From positions 11,098,001 to 11,162,000 of the forward strand of contig OX388322.1 in assembly GCA_947579605.1 (NCBI GenBank): 64,000 nt of DNA. Direction: 5' to 3'. Shown piece by piece: positions 1-12,955 of this stretch. How positions within the stretch are numbered: position 1 is the stretch's first letter; every line of letters starts with the position of its first letter. The DNA comes from Athripsodes cinereus. Lineage: Eukaryota > Arthropoda > Insecta > Trichoptera > Leptoceridae. Position numbers and translations under genes: made by a program. The notes beneath the pieces are model-generated. The model saw only the letters and a program-made list of their open reading frames with translations. It was not told the origin of the DNA and did no database searches.

Positions 1-300
1 ACAATGTGAAATATATGCACTACCACCATACACCACTTCACTCTACTCGTATGACAATAAACAATATATTGACAATCTCAAATAGGTCACAGTGATAACA
101 ACATTGCCAGTGTTGTATTGTGTTGTTAATAAATATATATATATACACACACACACACCCACACTCGCTACAATCAACAAGTACATAAGTACCTATGAAC
201 TCTCTCTACTCTTATTATAATTTATTTAAATCATTATTATAAACCTCTGTGTGTTTACATTATTGCAAAATTATCATACTCACTGGATAGGTTTAGATGA

Positions 301-385
301 TTTTTTTTTTTTAAAAAAAGATATATCTGGGTTTTGTTTGTTATAAACCCAAATACAACCTTATACACCTTTAACTGTAATTGTA
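301..385 (-). repeat. 3' end fragment of a tRNA-derived SINE (family A)
   Basis: Read on the minus strand, this stretch matches the 3' half of the SINE at 59640-59815. Both share the hairpin-like core GGGTTTATAACAAAACCC, followed by an AGATA..TCTTTTTAAA tail. The tRNA-like head is missing here, as expected for a 5'-truncated SINE copy. The assignment rests on the two copies seen in this window. Confidence 0.6.
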
Positions 386-420
386 ATATTATTTCTCACA
401 ACCTCACAGTAATGATTTTT

Positions 421-740
421 TTAGGTCCATATTTCATCATGACACCATGGCAATGCAACCAGTCATACAACCGTTGTATCTACGGCAATACCATAGAGAT
501 GCAAGATCGACGCAGTATCAAAATGTACATCAACGAATAAGTACTTGCTGTACATATGAAGAAGAAAGTCGTCACTTGTGGGGTCACGCCACCAATAATA
601 TTCTGTACATGCATCAATGCTGGTTGCAGTCAAACTGGTACACCAGATGAGGTATCCTCCATAAAGCTAGCTATATAAGTTTCGCTGATTGTGGTGACTG
701 ATTGCGCTGCCATGGTGTCCCCATGAAATAAGGGACTTAA
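421..740. mobile_element. MITE-like element with about 50-bp imperfect terminal inverted repeats
   Basis: The left end (421-472) and the reverse complement of the right end (687-740) share GACACCATGGCA and flanking TTTCAT and AGTC blocks. The internal ~210 bp has no credible coding sequence; the two short plus-strand ORFs here look incidental. No clear target-site duplication was found. It lies in an intron of, or beyond, the FUBP-like gene. Confidence 0.5.
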
Positions 741-905
741 TTAAAAGAGCTGAAACTCTAAAACCAATAAAGATACTGCCTCCTTGTTTCTCTAAATAAC
801 AAAAAAATTAATTCTAAGAAGTGTTTGTTGGGTATTTGTTTTATTGGTTTTGAGCTTCCTCCAATACACATTCAATAATTTAATTTTGAATGAAACATTC
901 TAATT

Positions 906-1068
906 CAGTGTTTCCCAACCTTCTTTATGCCATGCACACCGTAGTCTTTTCAAAAGTCATATGCCCCATCGGCCTCTTTTTTAATTAAACAGTTGGTAAA
1001 TTTTCAATAATATGTGGAAGCACAGTGCCCCACCTCTGAGGTGTGATGCCCCACCTTGGGAAATACTG
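906..1068. mobile_element. hAT-type MITE with 8-bp target-site duplication
   Basis: The element starts CAGTGTTTCCCAA and ends with the inverted TTGGGAAATACTG, a hAT-like terminal inverted repeat. It is flanked by TTCTAATT (898-905) and TTCTAAAT (1069-1076), an 8-bp target-site duplication with one mismatch. At 163 bp it cannot code for a transposase, so it is non-autonomous. Confidence 0.8.
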
Positions 1069-1524
1069 TTCTAAATGATACCATCACCAGCAACTGTATT
1101 AGGTTTTAACCTAATTTTACATAAAACGGCTGTTTTTTTCGTGTCACAAATATGATCTATTATTTGGTTAATATCTAGAAAAATTAAAATAATTGATTAA
1201 CAAACTAAATTATTTTTGGATAATCTTTGTTAATCCACGATCCAATCAAAAGTTGAACACAATGATTGCAACCATATTAACAAGTGAAATAAAAAATCTT
1301 TACCAGGCTTTAACCTCAAATTGCCGCACTAAATACTTTCAAGTATACATTAGCAGAAAATGATAATTATAAGATTTTTTTGTTATTCAGCACATGACTA
1401 ACTAGTGGCATATTCACATCCTTTTCCTCAACACGAGGCTGAAACCTAAATTGTACACTGAATTTGTGATTTATCTTCACAAACTAGCGACTAGTCAATT
1501 AAAACAAAATATGCTAGCACAAAC

Positions 1525-2227
1525 CTCATTCCTTCTGTGGATTGATAATCTGGATGTCCTGCGAGTTTCTTTGCACTAGGTTCTTGACCGTCTTCTAATG
1601 ATCTCTTGGTTCCTCCGGCGCACTTAGCGGCAAGCTGAAATAAACAAATATTAACTCAAATACCATGAGTATGTATATTTTTATATTAATTTACAATATA
1701 TCATGGCCCAGCAGCATGAATGATATAACAATCTATATATCAAACAATGCATTGTGACCTGTGAACAATGAGGTTAAAAGAACCTCAACATGAGCGTTTA
1801 CCGGTCGAATATGAAATTGTTTACACAAAACATCTATAAAACATGTATTCATTGTCAGCACAGTGCTATTATCGCAAAACAAGTCGGTTAAATTCGGGAA
1901 ATAAGAATGAAAATAACTGTTGGACTATAGTCAATGTAAACAAACTAATGACTTAAAACTTCCGAAGTTCACGTCAAAACATAAACTACATGTTATTTTA
2001 AACAAAACCTAAGAATACGATCAGAACAAACAGCAAACGGAATCGAATATCGAAAAATATATGGGAGTAAATGGTAAGAACGCCATGATACGGGGGTGGA
2101 AAAGTGACATGATTGAAAGTAGCAAATACAGTGAGACACATACCAAACGAGCCCTCTCAACAGCCGCGGCGAAAGCCGGACTCTGGGTGTTATTTTGTGG
2201 TGGTGCGACCGATGAATAATCACTCAT
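1525..2227 (-). CDS. Psi: FUBP/Psi-like KH-domain protein, first two coding exons (partial)
   Basis: This is the N terminus of a far-upstream-element-binding protein homologue. The family comprises nuclear multi-KH proteins that bind single-stranded DNA or RNA in transcription and splicing (Drosophila Psi, vertebrate FUBP/KHSRP). Exon 1 (2144-2227) encodes MSDYSSVAPP followed by AFAAAVERARL. Exon 2 (1525-1634) continues LAAK, then KRSLEDG and AKKLAG. These blocks mirror the conserved N-terminal pattern MADYSxVPPP, RARQIAAK, KRPLEDG and AKK. Donor GTATGT, acceptor TTTCAG and donor GTTTGT are in place and phases match (0, then 2). Only 64 residues lie in the window. No KH domain was found, so downstream exons must lie left of position 1 or were missed in 1-1500. 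The start is the most downstream of the two near ATGs and matches the family N terminus. Identification relies on a short region. Confidence 0.75.
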
Positions 2228-2580
2228 GTTTGTCAATCAACACATTCACGAGTACAAAATGGCAGCCATGGAAGCAAACCAAATTGCAAACGGAAAAGGC
2301 GGAAAAACACAGATAAAGTGACGAGTATTCTACAACCGTAGACAAATAACAAGCTCCGTATCGGTGCTGCCATTGTTAGAAAAAATCTATGGAAAAAGTT
2401 GGTACTTGCGAGTGGATTCGCGGCACTATATGAGATGGTAGGCCCCACTGTTGTCAAATGTGAGATTTCATAGCAAAAGTAATATTCACGAAATTGTTGC
2501 CATATGTAGAATTACTTTTTGATCACCACGTTAAATTATTTTTGGACACACCAAGTTTTTCGACACCGGCAAACTTTACA

Positions 2581-2830
2581 TTCGAGCTAGATTTTATTTT
2601 TGCTGGTTTTATTTTATTTTTGCCGGCAAAAATAAAATCTAACTCGAATACGATTTTCTTAAAGTTTATATTCGAATTAGATTTCATTTTTGCCGGTTTT
2701 ATTTTATTTTTGCCGGCAAAAATAAAATAAAACCGGCTAAAATAAAACCTACCTCGAATATAAGCTTTAGGAAATTTGTATTCGAATTAGATTTTATTTT
2801 TGCCGATTTCATTTTATTTTTGTAAATATA
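2581..2830. repeat. Imperfect direct repeats with internal GCCGGC-centred palindromes
   Basis: The motif TTCGARYTAGATTTY occurs at 2581, 2671 and 2781. Each copy runs into ATTTTATTTTTGCCGG tracts. Two copies are followed by the inverted CCGGCAAAAATAAAAT, giving hairpins centred on GCCGGC (around 2634 and 2714). No open frame of interest is present; an 78-codon plus-strand ORF here is low-complexity. Origin unknown. Confidence 0.7.
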
Positions 2831-3297
2831 AAAATATTTCGCCAAAAAATCCAAATAATATTATTGTAGCAACAATTTTCCTCCATACAAAACTATATTT
2901 GACAGATATCTGACATTGGGGCCTACCAACTCAATGAGTTCCGGATTCGCTCTCTCGCAAATTTTTTTTTATTTGAAAATACAAAAAATACGATGCCCTC
3001 GCTTGTGAATTCAACACATGAAGTTAAAACAATATTTTTATCTTCTTGTACGACAGACATATACTACCGGCAAAATAATTTAAAAAAAACTACATCCAAC
3101 ATAGTTAAACTGCAGGTTTTGTAGCTTGTAGTAGACCTTCAATAATGGCACACATAATCCAATCTAAGGTTTATGTATAGGCATTTTTGTAATATATTTT
3201 CTCTATATATTGTTATTTTTATTGTATAATTTTTTATATCAAAGGCTTTTATAGCCGTTCATTGTATAAATAAATAAATAAAATAAATTATTTTTAG

Positions 3298-3610
3298 GAG
3301 TTGCTTGGATACAAATAATGATAATGAACCAACATCACTGCTTTCCTTCAAGATTAACACTATCACTTCTTTTGCATGCTTTAATATTCTCCTTCAGAAA
3401 ATAAAAAGAAATATGGCCTTATCCATTTGAGATAATGTTCCATCCATCCCATCACGGTATTTCCCTAAAGTGGAGCAGCCAGTGAACCAAATGCTTGTAA
3501 TAAACATGCAAGTCGTCCTCTCCGTAACAATAAAAGTTAAAGACATTCAGGATGGGTAGCATACCTTATCGCTGAACTGAAAATATTCAATGTCTTAGTA
3601 GGTAGGTACA
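3298..3610 (-). repeat. Dispersed short repeat, family B (long form, uninterrupted copy)
   Basis: On the minus strand this carries the family B core: CCCATCCTGAATGTCTT, a GGAGAGGA box, GCATGTTTATTA and a degenerate GTGGGATATGCCGTGATGG end. Beyond the core it extends to GGAGTTGCTTGG (3298). That extension matches 37741-38210 after removal of the insertion at 37793-38120, so this copy serves as the empty-site reference. Confidence 0.65.
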
Positions 3611-4736
3611 TGATGTTTTATTAATACCTTCTCTCTCCTCTCCTCATCCGGAATGTGCTTATGCCACAGAGAGCGCTTTCCTTATGACTAACATGTGAAT
3701 CCGCTGATTACCACACTTGCGAGCGATTTCTTTTCCGGCCTCATAAATAACTATCTATTTCTGGTTGCCTGCATTGATTACATTCTATGTAAACTGATTT
3801 AATTTCAATCCCCTTCTCATAACAGTATAATCAAATAATCATTTTTATACATAGTTATGTGATATTTTTTCACGGTCCTGAAGTTGGATGTTGAATAAGA
3901 AGTTGGCAGATTTGTAGAATATCGGTAATATTGCGCCCTATGAGATCAATAAAATGATACGATGGGCATGCGCCGCTCTCTTACACTGGGGTAGGTTAGC
4001 TACCTACTCACTTTTCATCTTCGGCATCTGTGCTGGACCAGCCATCTTCCAACCTTTTCTCGCGAGAATATCTGCCGAGATGGGAATTCTTCGTAACAAT
4101 AAAAACATGAACCGGAGTATTTGATATATATTTGCCAGTCAGCAGTTCGAATACGAAAGTTTTATTATACCTACATCAGTGAAGTCGCCTTGGTCGCGAG
4201 ATAAACTTTTCAAAGTTGCAGGTTTCTTTTATCAAAATTACTTGTGTATCTGTACTTTACATAATTATGACAAATATGATATCGTAATAATATTTAATTA
4301 AACCGTTTTGTACAAAAAAATATTCTCTAATCCCTCCTCCCATCTCGGTAGACGAAGAGAGGTGCGAATAGAAATGGCCGATTAGATTTAAAAAAAATCG
4401 ATGTAAAGAAGTCTTCCGATAGTTTTAATAATACCTATCGTAGAAAATAATAATTAGAACTTATTAAACTGTAAAAATATTAGTTATTGGAATATTACGA
4501 AGTGCTTCCAATGTTTAAAAACATTATTGTTAATAATAAATCTCATTGTCTTTTTTTCTTAAATATATTGCGATGTAATAATATTAATGTAATAATACAT
4601 ATTATGTAAAAACAAAGTAGATCGTAACATGACGAGAGTTAGATAACAAACTTCTGAATAATAGTTATAATTTTATATTACGCTCATTGAAAAAGTTTCT
4701 TGATTAAAATAAGAGAAAGAATACCGAAAACCTAAA

Positions 4737-7069
4737 ATGCAATTTCCTAGAGGAGTAAAGATTCCATCCCCTGGGGCAGTCCTTCAGGTAGCTCTACAGA
4801 CAGTGCGTCAACAAATTCCTGGTCAACGTGCGCCTGATGATGTCAATGGTCCTGGAAGACAAGGAGTCAGATTTGCTAATCAGAGTAAGTCTCAAAAACT
4901 TATAAAATAACATGGTATGCACCTCCTATATAGCTACGCAAGTAAAGCAAACTGTTCAAAAAAGAAAATCGCAATTAATAGGCACAAGTATGGAACGTTT
5001 CATGTTTCACGCGAAGTTCAGAAAACCTTCACAATACAATTTTATTTGTGATCGAATTTTCAAGTGTGTATTTTAACCTTTTAACTTAAAAATAGCTCAA
5101 TATTTTATAATTTGTCCGATTGAGCTCGAATAATATACCGTTGTAATTACCGCCTTTTTTTAAAAGCGTCCGAAAATTAAATGACTTCGATATACTTGGT
5201 CAAGTCTAAAAATAATGGTTAAAATATATATTATTTGGATTTATATCGCATATATGAGTTTCCTTCACAAAAAATAGGTACCTAAATTTCTATATTTGAT
5301 GCTCCTCTTCTTGTAGATGCAGATGAAAGCTGTGAAATGTCAGCCATGTATGATGGAAGCTCCACCAACTATCAGTCAACAAATCCAACCAATCCTTTTC
5401 TTCAACACACTCAAGGAGATCCCCAACAGGCAGAGGAATCTTTCACCACAGGAACATATCAACAAGATGGTGGACACAACAGGTATGGTTTTTTTACCTA
5501 TAGAGCACCATCCTACATATTTTGTATTAATAATTTATATGCTTAATGCAAGGTTCAATTTACTATCATCAGCCAGCCTATAACAAGCCAATTTTTCAGT
5601 TGATTGAGAGGTTATTCATTATGAAACAATTTATTTATTTTATAGGCAAGCCAGTATGCAAAGTGTAGACTTCTACGCATCCTCAGAAGAAGGCTGTGAG
5701 GGAGAAGGTGGTGGACGTCATGGAGCTAAGATCAATGAGTGGCAGGCAGCATGGAATGTGACTAATGCCATACAGGTTAAAATACAATCATGGCTACTCA
5801 GTAGTATTCAATCTGAGACAAAAATATTTAGACATTTAGTTAATAATATTTTTGGTTTAACTTTTTACTATAATCATGTTTCAGGGGATGTTCATAGTGT
5901 CATTGCCTTTTGCTGTCCTTCGAGGAGGTTACTGGGCTATAGCAGCTATGATAGGAATCGCACACATCTGCTGTTACACTGGAAAAATATTGGTGGAGTG
6001 CCTCTATGAAGATGATCCTATCAGCGGGCAAAAGGTGAGAGTCCGTGATTCATATGTCAGCATCGCCAAGGAGTGCTTCGGACCCAAATATGGTGCTAGA
6101 GCCGTTAGTGTAGCACAAATTATAGAACTTCTAATGACATGTATCCTCTATGTGGTGGTATGTGGTGATTTAATGATAGGCACATTCCCTGATGGGTCCA
6201 TAGATACCCGCTCATGGATGATGCTAATAGGAATATTCCTAATACCCCTCGCTTTTCTCAAGTCCCTGCAATCTGTCAGTGTCCTTTCTTTCTGGTGTAC
6301 CATGAGCCATTTGTTCATCAATGCTATCATTGTGGGTTACTGCATCCTAGAAATTGGTGACTGGGGGTGGAGCAAAGTGAAGTGGACCATTGACATGGAG
6401 AACTTTCCCATAAGCTTAGGTGTAATAGTGTTCTCTTACACTTCCCAAATCTTCTTACCAACACTAGAGGGCAATATGGAAGACAGATCCAAGTTCAATT
6501 GGATGCTGGACTGGTCCCATATAGCTGCAGCAGCTTTCAAATCTCTCTTTGGATACATCTGCTTCCTAACATTCCAAAATGATACGCAACAAGTTATCAC
6601 AAACAATTTGCACTCCTCTGGTTTCAAAGGTTTGGTTAACTTTTGCCTTGTGATCAAAGCTCTCCTCAGCTACCCACTACCTTACTATGCTGCCTGTGAA
6701 CTGCTAGAAAGGTCCCTGTTTCGAGGGAAACCTCGAACAATCTTCCCTACTATTTGGGCATTAGACGGAGAACTTAAAGTTTGGGGCTTAGCGTGGAAAA
6801 TAGGAGTAATTGTGTTCACTATTCTTATGGCCATATTTATACCACACTTTTCTATTCTAATGGGTTTCATCGGAAGTTTTACAGGCACCATGCTTAGCTT
6901 CATATGGCCATGTTACTTTCATCTAACATTAAAAAAAAATCAATTAACTTCTCAGTCGATGGCTTACGATTACTTCATCATAGGACTGGGTGTTTTGTTT
7001 TGTGTGATTGGTGTTTACGATTCCGGTTCTGCGCTCATTAAAGCATTCCAAATTGGTCTTCCATTTTAA
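4737..7069 (+). CDS. VGAT: Vesicular inhibitory amino acid transporter (VGAT, SLC32 family)
   Basis: This gene encodes the synaptic-vesicle H+-coupled transporter that loads GABA or glycine. Four coding exons (4737-4884, 5317-5482, 5646-5775, 5885-7069) join in frame to 542 aa, close to the usual ~520-550. The N-terminal ~145 residues are cytosolic and polar, with an acidic-Gly stretch (EEGCEGEGGGR). The membrane part starts at NEWQAAWNVTNAIQ, then GMFIVSLPFAVLRGGYWAI, the hallmark of the VGAT branch of the Aa_trans family. Several hydrophobic membrane spans follow, ending ALIKAFQIGLPF and a TAA stop. All introns are GT-AG (donors GTAAGT, GTATGG, GTTAAA). The start ATG begins MQFPRGVKIPSP and no upstream exon was found. 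Almost the whole transporter core (394 residues) sits in one exon. VGAT is preferred over other Aa_trans members because of the long acidic N terminus and core sequence. Confidence 0.96.
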
Positions 7070-8719
7070 ATATTTACACTTGAAGTTTCCGATATTAATA
7101 CTAATAGTATTACAATTATTGATACTATGTACTCTTGTTAAATTATTAGAATAATGTTAATTTATTCCTGAAAATGATAATGAGAAATGGAATAGGAATC
7201 TATGTTACATTCATAATATTATTATATGTATAATCATCACCAACACAAATTGTCTTCCATTCATTATAAACTGTTATACTATACAATAATTCTGATATAC
7301 CTAAGTAAATTATTTTTAAAAGAAATATATTAACTACTTGTTATATTTTATGAATATCATTTTGGGAAATGATGGATGATTTTCACATTGCCCATTGCTT
7401 TTTAAAATTATCTAGAAACCAACACAGTGCTTACTTCAACATACCTAATATGTATTTGTCAATTATATTGCTCAAAAATACTAAGCAATGTTTGCAATTA
7501 GAGACTAATATATTTACATCCTTAGGATACTGTACTCAAGGTTTATATTCCTAACCGTATTGTGTTTACTTTCATTATTAAGTTGAGCAACGTGTTATAT
7601 TGATGTTTTGAATGTTAATTATGTAATATAATAAATATATATATATATATATATATATTTAAAAACTCCAATAAAACTTTAATATAACAAGTAACAAGTT
7701 TATGAGAATATAAGAGATTTTTCTTCTGTGTTGTTTGTATATATATATACATATCAACGCAATTATTAGAGATTTGCTTGTTAGAGTTATGTACATTTTT
7801 GAATAATAATAAAATATAATATATATTATATGTTTATTGAGAATATCTTGTGGGTGTGCAAATGAGAGAAGAGTCATTCCGCTTTAGTTTTGTATTACTG
7901 TAAATTATTATCGTTGATGATATAATATCTTACTTCCACACATTATAATGTATATACTTACAATAGTATATTAGAAAATGGCATTATTAGCTAGCTTGGA
8001 TGCCATCATTACTAGCTGTGGAATTACTCTACTCAACACAATATACAAACGATCTTACTTATAAATGCGGAATATCTGTTATTCTATCAGGTCAAGTAAC
8101 ACAGAATAACAGAAAATGTTCAAATTATGCACTAGAGAATGTTTTAGTATAATCAGGAAAATAACTTGTGTGAATTAATGAATTATGCAATTTTTTATGA
8201 GTAAGTTCATTAGAGTTAAACAATATTCTTACAATATAATTTTAGTTTAAAAATAAACTGTGTTATTACGTAAACATGTCTTCCATTGAAATATTTGACA
8301 ATAAATTGTATTGATAATGTTATATTAAGGTTATATTATATATTAATAGATATATTCCTGTTCATTATTTGTTGGAATTTTATTAATTTATTATTTACTG
8401 TATGCGTCATTGTATACAAACAATTATATGCAAAATTATGCATTGAGATAGAGATTAAATGTAAAAAAAATATACAACGGGCAAGTCATTTTCAATGCTG
8501 AATTTTTTCCCAGTAACCTGAATACATCTTAACATTTTTAATATGTAACACATTTTTGTTGTATAGGTGTACTGCAGAAATACTTTTCTATGTATTTTGA
8601 AAACTTGATCCTGATGAATGCTGGAAAAGTGATCACATTACAACAAATAAAATATTTTTGTACAAATGTTGAAGGAAATTTTTGCGCTACAGCTATTTTT
8701 AAAATTTTGGAGGATTTCT

Positions 8720-9125
8720 GCTGTTTGCCTTTTTTTCACATCATCTAGTCATTTGATTGATGCTCCTCTGCAACTAAGTCACCTCTTACCACGACATTCA
8801 TAGTGCTCTGATGTTGTTGTCATGGAAACAATGTATTGTGAAAGAGAGGCGTCAGGGCCGTTAGAACCCTTGTGGGCGAAAGAACAGTGCTCTTTTTGGC
8901 CAACTCTCAATGAACATGTGTATTTGTCCTGGTGTTATTTTAACCAATTGTTAATAGCTTTTATTTGAATTCTCTTGTGAAGTGCTGAATAATTAATAAC
9001 ACTATTTGCAATGGGGCAGTGAGGATCTAGTCCATAGGTCGGCATATCAGCTCCTCTATTGACCATTTTATCAACCTCTTCATTGTCTTCATAGTTAGTG
9101 TCCTGGCAGCCATCTTAAGAAAATT
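8720..9125 (-). pseudogene. Decayed retroelement fragment with RNase H-like C terminus
   Basis: On the minus strand from about 9118, one frame reads RWLPGH. After a one-base shift it continues NYEDNEEVDKMVNRGAD and then GLDPHCPIANSV. This fits the end of a retroelement RNase H domain: a W-x-PGH motif, then GNExAD, then a PxLPI-type linker. Stops interrupt it soon afterwards. Retroelement type is not resolved; a LINE with RNase H is likeliest. Confidence 0.6.
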
Positions 9126-9467
9126 TTATTATTTTCTATAGATTTGTTGAATGCATTGAAACGGAAGTTGTTGTCACCTGAAATATTTTTTAGCATAATA
9201 CAATTTGTTAAAAAATTAATTATATACATATATATATACCTAATCTGATATTCATATACAATTTATAATGTTTCATTTACCTACAATGTATTGAATAGCA
9301 TTTTGTGCTAAATTTATTCTAGTTGTATAATAATTAATATTATAAGGTGCACACAACACGAGTGATAATTTTATGTCTTCCAGTTTATTATTTATATTTT
9401 CATTGAATATTTAGGTAAAATATTCTCCTATATTCAGAAACTTAATTTTTTAATGGTATATACAACA

Positions 9468-9600
9468 TCACTCCATATCCCACAAGTGGGACAGCCAGCA
9501 GATTAACTGCACATATTAACATGTAAGCTGTCCTTTCCGTGCCAACAAAAAATAAGACATTCAGGATGGGTGGCAAACCTTATTGTTGAATTTAGAATGT
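9468..9600 (-). repeat. Dispersed short repeat, family B copy
   Basis: On the minus strand it contains GTTTGCCACCCATCCTGAAT, a GGAAAGGACAGC box, TTAATATGTGCAG and CCCACTTGTGGGATATGG. It is one of the better-preserved copies of the family. Confidence 0.7.
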
Positions 9601-10654
9601 AATAATATATCATAACCTACTGTATAAATGGTGCATATCAGAAATAATATTGATTATGTTATTTACTTAGTAGCATTATGTAAACTTTTAATATTCCATA
9701 CAGACTATAAGCATTTTAGTATTTGGGCAAATGGGGAGTTTGAACTCCAGATCTATCTATTGACTAAGATCTTGAGATTTTTATCATACAGCTACCAACT
9801 GCTTCATATTATGAAGCAATAATAAAAATCTTTATTTATGAAATAAAAAGCCACATAGTTAAAAATGTAATAGTACATGATTCCTAGTTTGGTAACAGTA
9901 AAGCCTACTTCAATTATCTTAGCTTTTTTATTGTTTCTGACGAATTCCTTTTTGACACTATTAAATTTCAATTTTATTTATTTAGGTTAAAAATTTAATG
10001 TTCTGATGAGCATGTTTGATCAAAATTGAAACAATTTCCATATAATTTAATTACTGTTGATGTTAAAAATATATTGAGAATATGTTTAAGATACTATAAA
10101 ATTATCTTAAAAAGTGTTAATATTATTTTTTAAATTTATATGGGCAAGGCTCAAAAAGTTTGTTGGTTGATTTGAAGTTTTGTGTATTTTTGATTTAATA
10201 ATTCGAAAATATTTATTTTACATCACTTTATAACTAATCAATTTTAATTTTATCTTCACCGCATGCAAAGTTATAGTGTCCACATAACACAAAATTGTAA
10301 ATTATTTGTTTTTCCTATCGCTAAGTGTTTATTGCTACTGAAATCAATAAAATTTATTTTTATTTGCATGTCCCATTTCATTATAAATATCTATACGCCG
10401 GAGCAAAACTACACTCTCAATGGATGCCATTTTTCAGTATGGCCGTAAAAGTTTTTCCAACAAAATTATTTTTGCTTCTCACATGTTAGTTAACACGATA
10501 TTGTTCTTAAAAATTGTTGTGAAGTGAATGATTGCTATTTATAATAAATATCTCACACATTTTTGAAAAATTTAACAATATTTCATTAAAATGGCGTTGT
10601 TTTGCTTTAACAAAAATTTGATATATTTTTTTTAATTATAGATATTTCAAAATA

Positions 10655-11130
10655 TAACTCGTATTCAAGACAGATGAATTTGTCACTTAAAACCCTCCCG
10701 AGAACAAATAGAAGGCATAAGGGATTCCTTCATACATCCATCGAATTGTTCAACAGTCTACCTGCATGTTTGAAGGATGCTAGGAGTCTTAATATTTTAA
10801 AAAGGATTGAAAGATACGGAAGGACATTAAAACTCAACCCTGACAATAGACACCTGTAACTTGACCAAAAGTAACGATGACCCCACTATATTTTTTTTCT
10901 ATATATATATTGTTTTCTTATTAAATTTGTTAAGTTTATTTTCATTTTCCTATATGTTTAAAAACTGTTTCTTCTCAAACCAGTGGCTCAACTACTGAGG
11001 AAATTAAAAAAAAAAACATCATTGCACTATAATATTTGTCCACCATATAATATTGTTGTATTTTTGTTTTATTATTGAATGAATAAATATAATTCACTCG
11101 GTATCTGGTGCCTTGCCTCGAGGAAAAAGA
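10655..11130 (+). pseudogene. 3' end of a non-LTR retrotransposon (reverse transcriptase C terminus)
   Basis: An open stretch at 10674-10859 encodes LPRTNRRHKGFLHTSIELFN and then LPACLKD, matching the terminal tail typical of jockey/CR1-like LINE proteins (LPRT, GFL, FN-LP--LK). It is followed by TAA and an AT-rich 3' region. The body of the element is missing, as in 5'-truncated LINE insertions. Confidence 0.6.
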
Positions 11131-12955
11131 AAGAAAGAAAGAAAAAATTAATAAATAAAATATTGAAATAAAAGAGCATAACAAGGACTACAATGCTATG
11201 TTTATAAATCACTTTGGCCTAAATTCTATATGGTGTAGTTTCCCTCCCACGTACAGAATATTTTTGTTAATAATTTCTTTGATTATTTATTAAATAAACC
11301 AGAGTTATTATTGTACCCTAGCAACTATTACTTTTTTATTTTAGACAGAAATATCATGTAAGTTAAAATAAGTATCGTGTTTTGCACTCAAAAGGTTATA
11401 TTACTGGCGAGGTAATTAATATATCACTCACATTTATATAAAAATATAAGATAACACTTTATTTAGACTTGTATTAAATTAAAAAAAAAATACAAAGATA
11501 TCAAGTGAATTTTCGAGTAAAAACAAAGTGATATTTTGAATTCCACCTCTTACCGTATTTTTTCATTAGTAAATTTTGAATGTAAAATACAGTTCTCATT
11601 GTGTATTTCAGTATTAATGCGTATTTATTTATTTCAGTGATTTTATACATTTTTTACAATATTTTATGTATGGACTACATGTAAGATGAAAACATATGTA
11701 CAATTTCATTTGTTTTACAAGAATCGTTATTCCTGTGGTATTTTCCAAGGGCGATTTTATCCATAAAATTTAATAATAGCAAACATGTGAACTGTATTTT
11801 ATCATACAGAGTTGTCACATTGTGTCTATGGTTTGTAAGCAAAGTTTTTAAGTCTTGCCAATACATGTTAGTTAATTAAATATTGTTTTTAAAGTTTCTT
11901 CTTACTTTGGGTATTTCAAGTCAGTTTGAGATTACAATGAATAATTATGCAATAATTTATCTATTTGGATTGAAGTTCTAAAAATAAATAATGCAATATT
12001 AGGATCTCTGCAGATTGTTCATATAAATATATATAGGTACATAATTGTAATACGAAACATATACACATGATTGTTGTTGTTGATATTATTAATGTGACTG
12101 TTTTATGACAAATGTTATAACATTTTGCAATATATAATAAGTATATAGATGTGAAATTAATTTAATAAACAGTAAATTACAATATTACAAACTCTTTTAT
12201 TTCATAATTATTATTCAAAAGGTCCAAGTCAATCATTTATGACCTCATCACACCCCTTATCCAACAGAAAAGTAAAAAATAACACACAACTCCCACACAA
12301 TAGATTTTTGCAATTCTATTTTGGAAAAGCAAAATAGTTAGGATGATGTCATACTTTACGAGCGTATTAAATATGGGCATGCAAGGTGTCAATCATCATT
12401 TTTTGTAATGGGAAAGTGTTTTAAGTACTTTCTTCAAGTAGATATCAACCCATTTAATTAATATTAAATATAGGCATTTTGAAGTTGGGTGATAAAAGCT
12501 AGTAGGACAGTAAATTGAAAAGCCAAATGTGATTACAAATGTTTATTAAATGCAAAAACATGTTTTTAACTTATAGACATGATATTTACAAAATCCATAT
12601 TCACAGCTTTATCAGAATTTTAATAAGAATCTAAAACATTCTCAATACTAGATTACATATTTTTTTACATAAATTGTTAACAAAAACTTTCACATACAAT
12701 GAATAAGTGTCGTACCTGTATACTGAATTAAAGAAAAAAATATCCGAAATAGCAATAAACGAAATTTGATTGTAAATTTTATCCAATCTGTAAAATATAA
12801 ATTGAAAAAACATTTACCAGTAAAACTCCTACTAAAAAACTAATTTATTTATTTCCCATCTACCTATATCAGAAAGATAACACTTGATTTATTCAAATAA
12901 ATGGAAATATTGGTCCAATGAAAGGTGACACTTTATTTCTCTATCCCCTCAGACA

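Larger units (their letters stand above)
2228..4736. other. Divergent intergenic region between FUBP-like gene and VGAT
   Basis: About 2.5 kb separates the two start codons, so it must hold both 5' UTRs and promoters. I could not place a TATA box or initiator with confidence. It also contains the palindromic repeat at 2581-2830, a LINE-like AT tail ending in TAAATAAATAAATAAA near 3268-3285, and the dispersed repeat at 3298-3610. No further coding sequence was seen. Confidence 0.6.
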
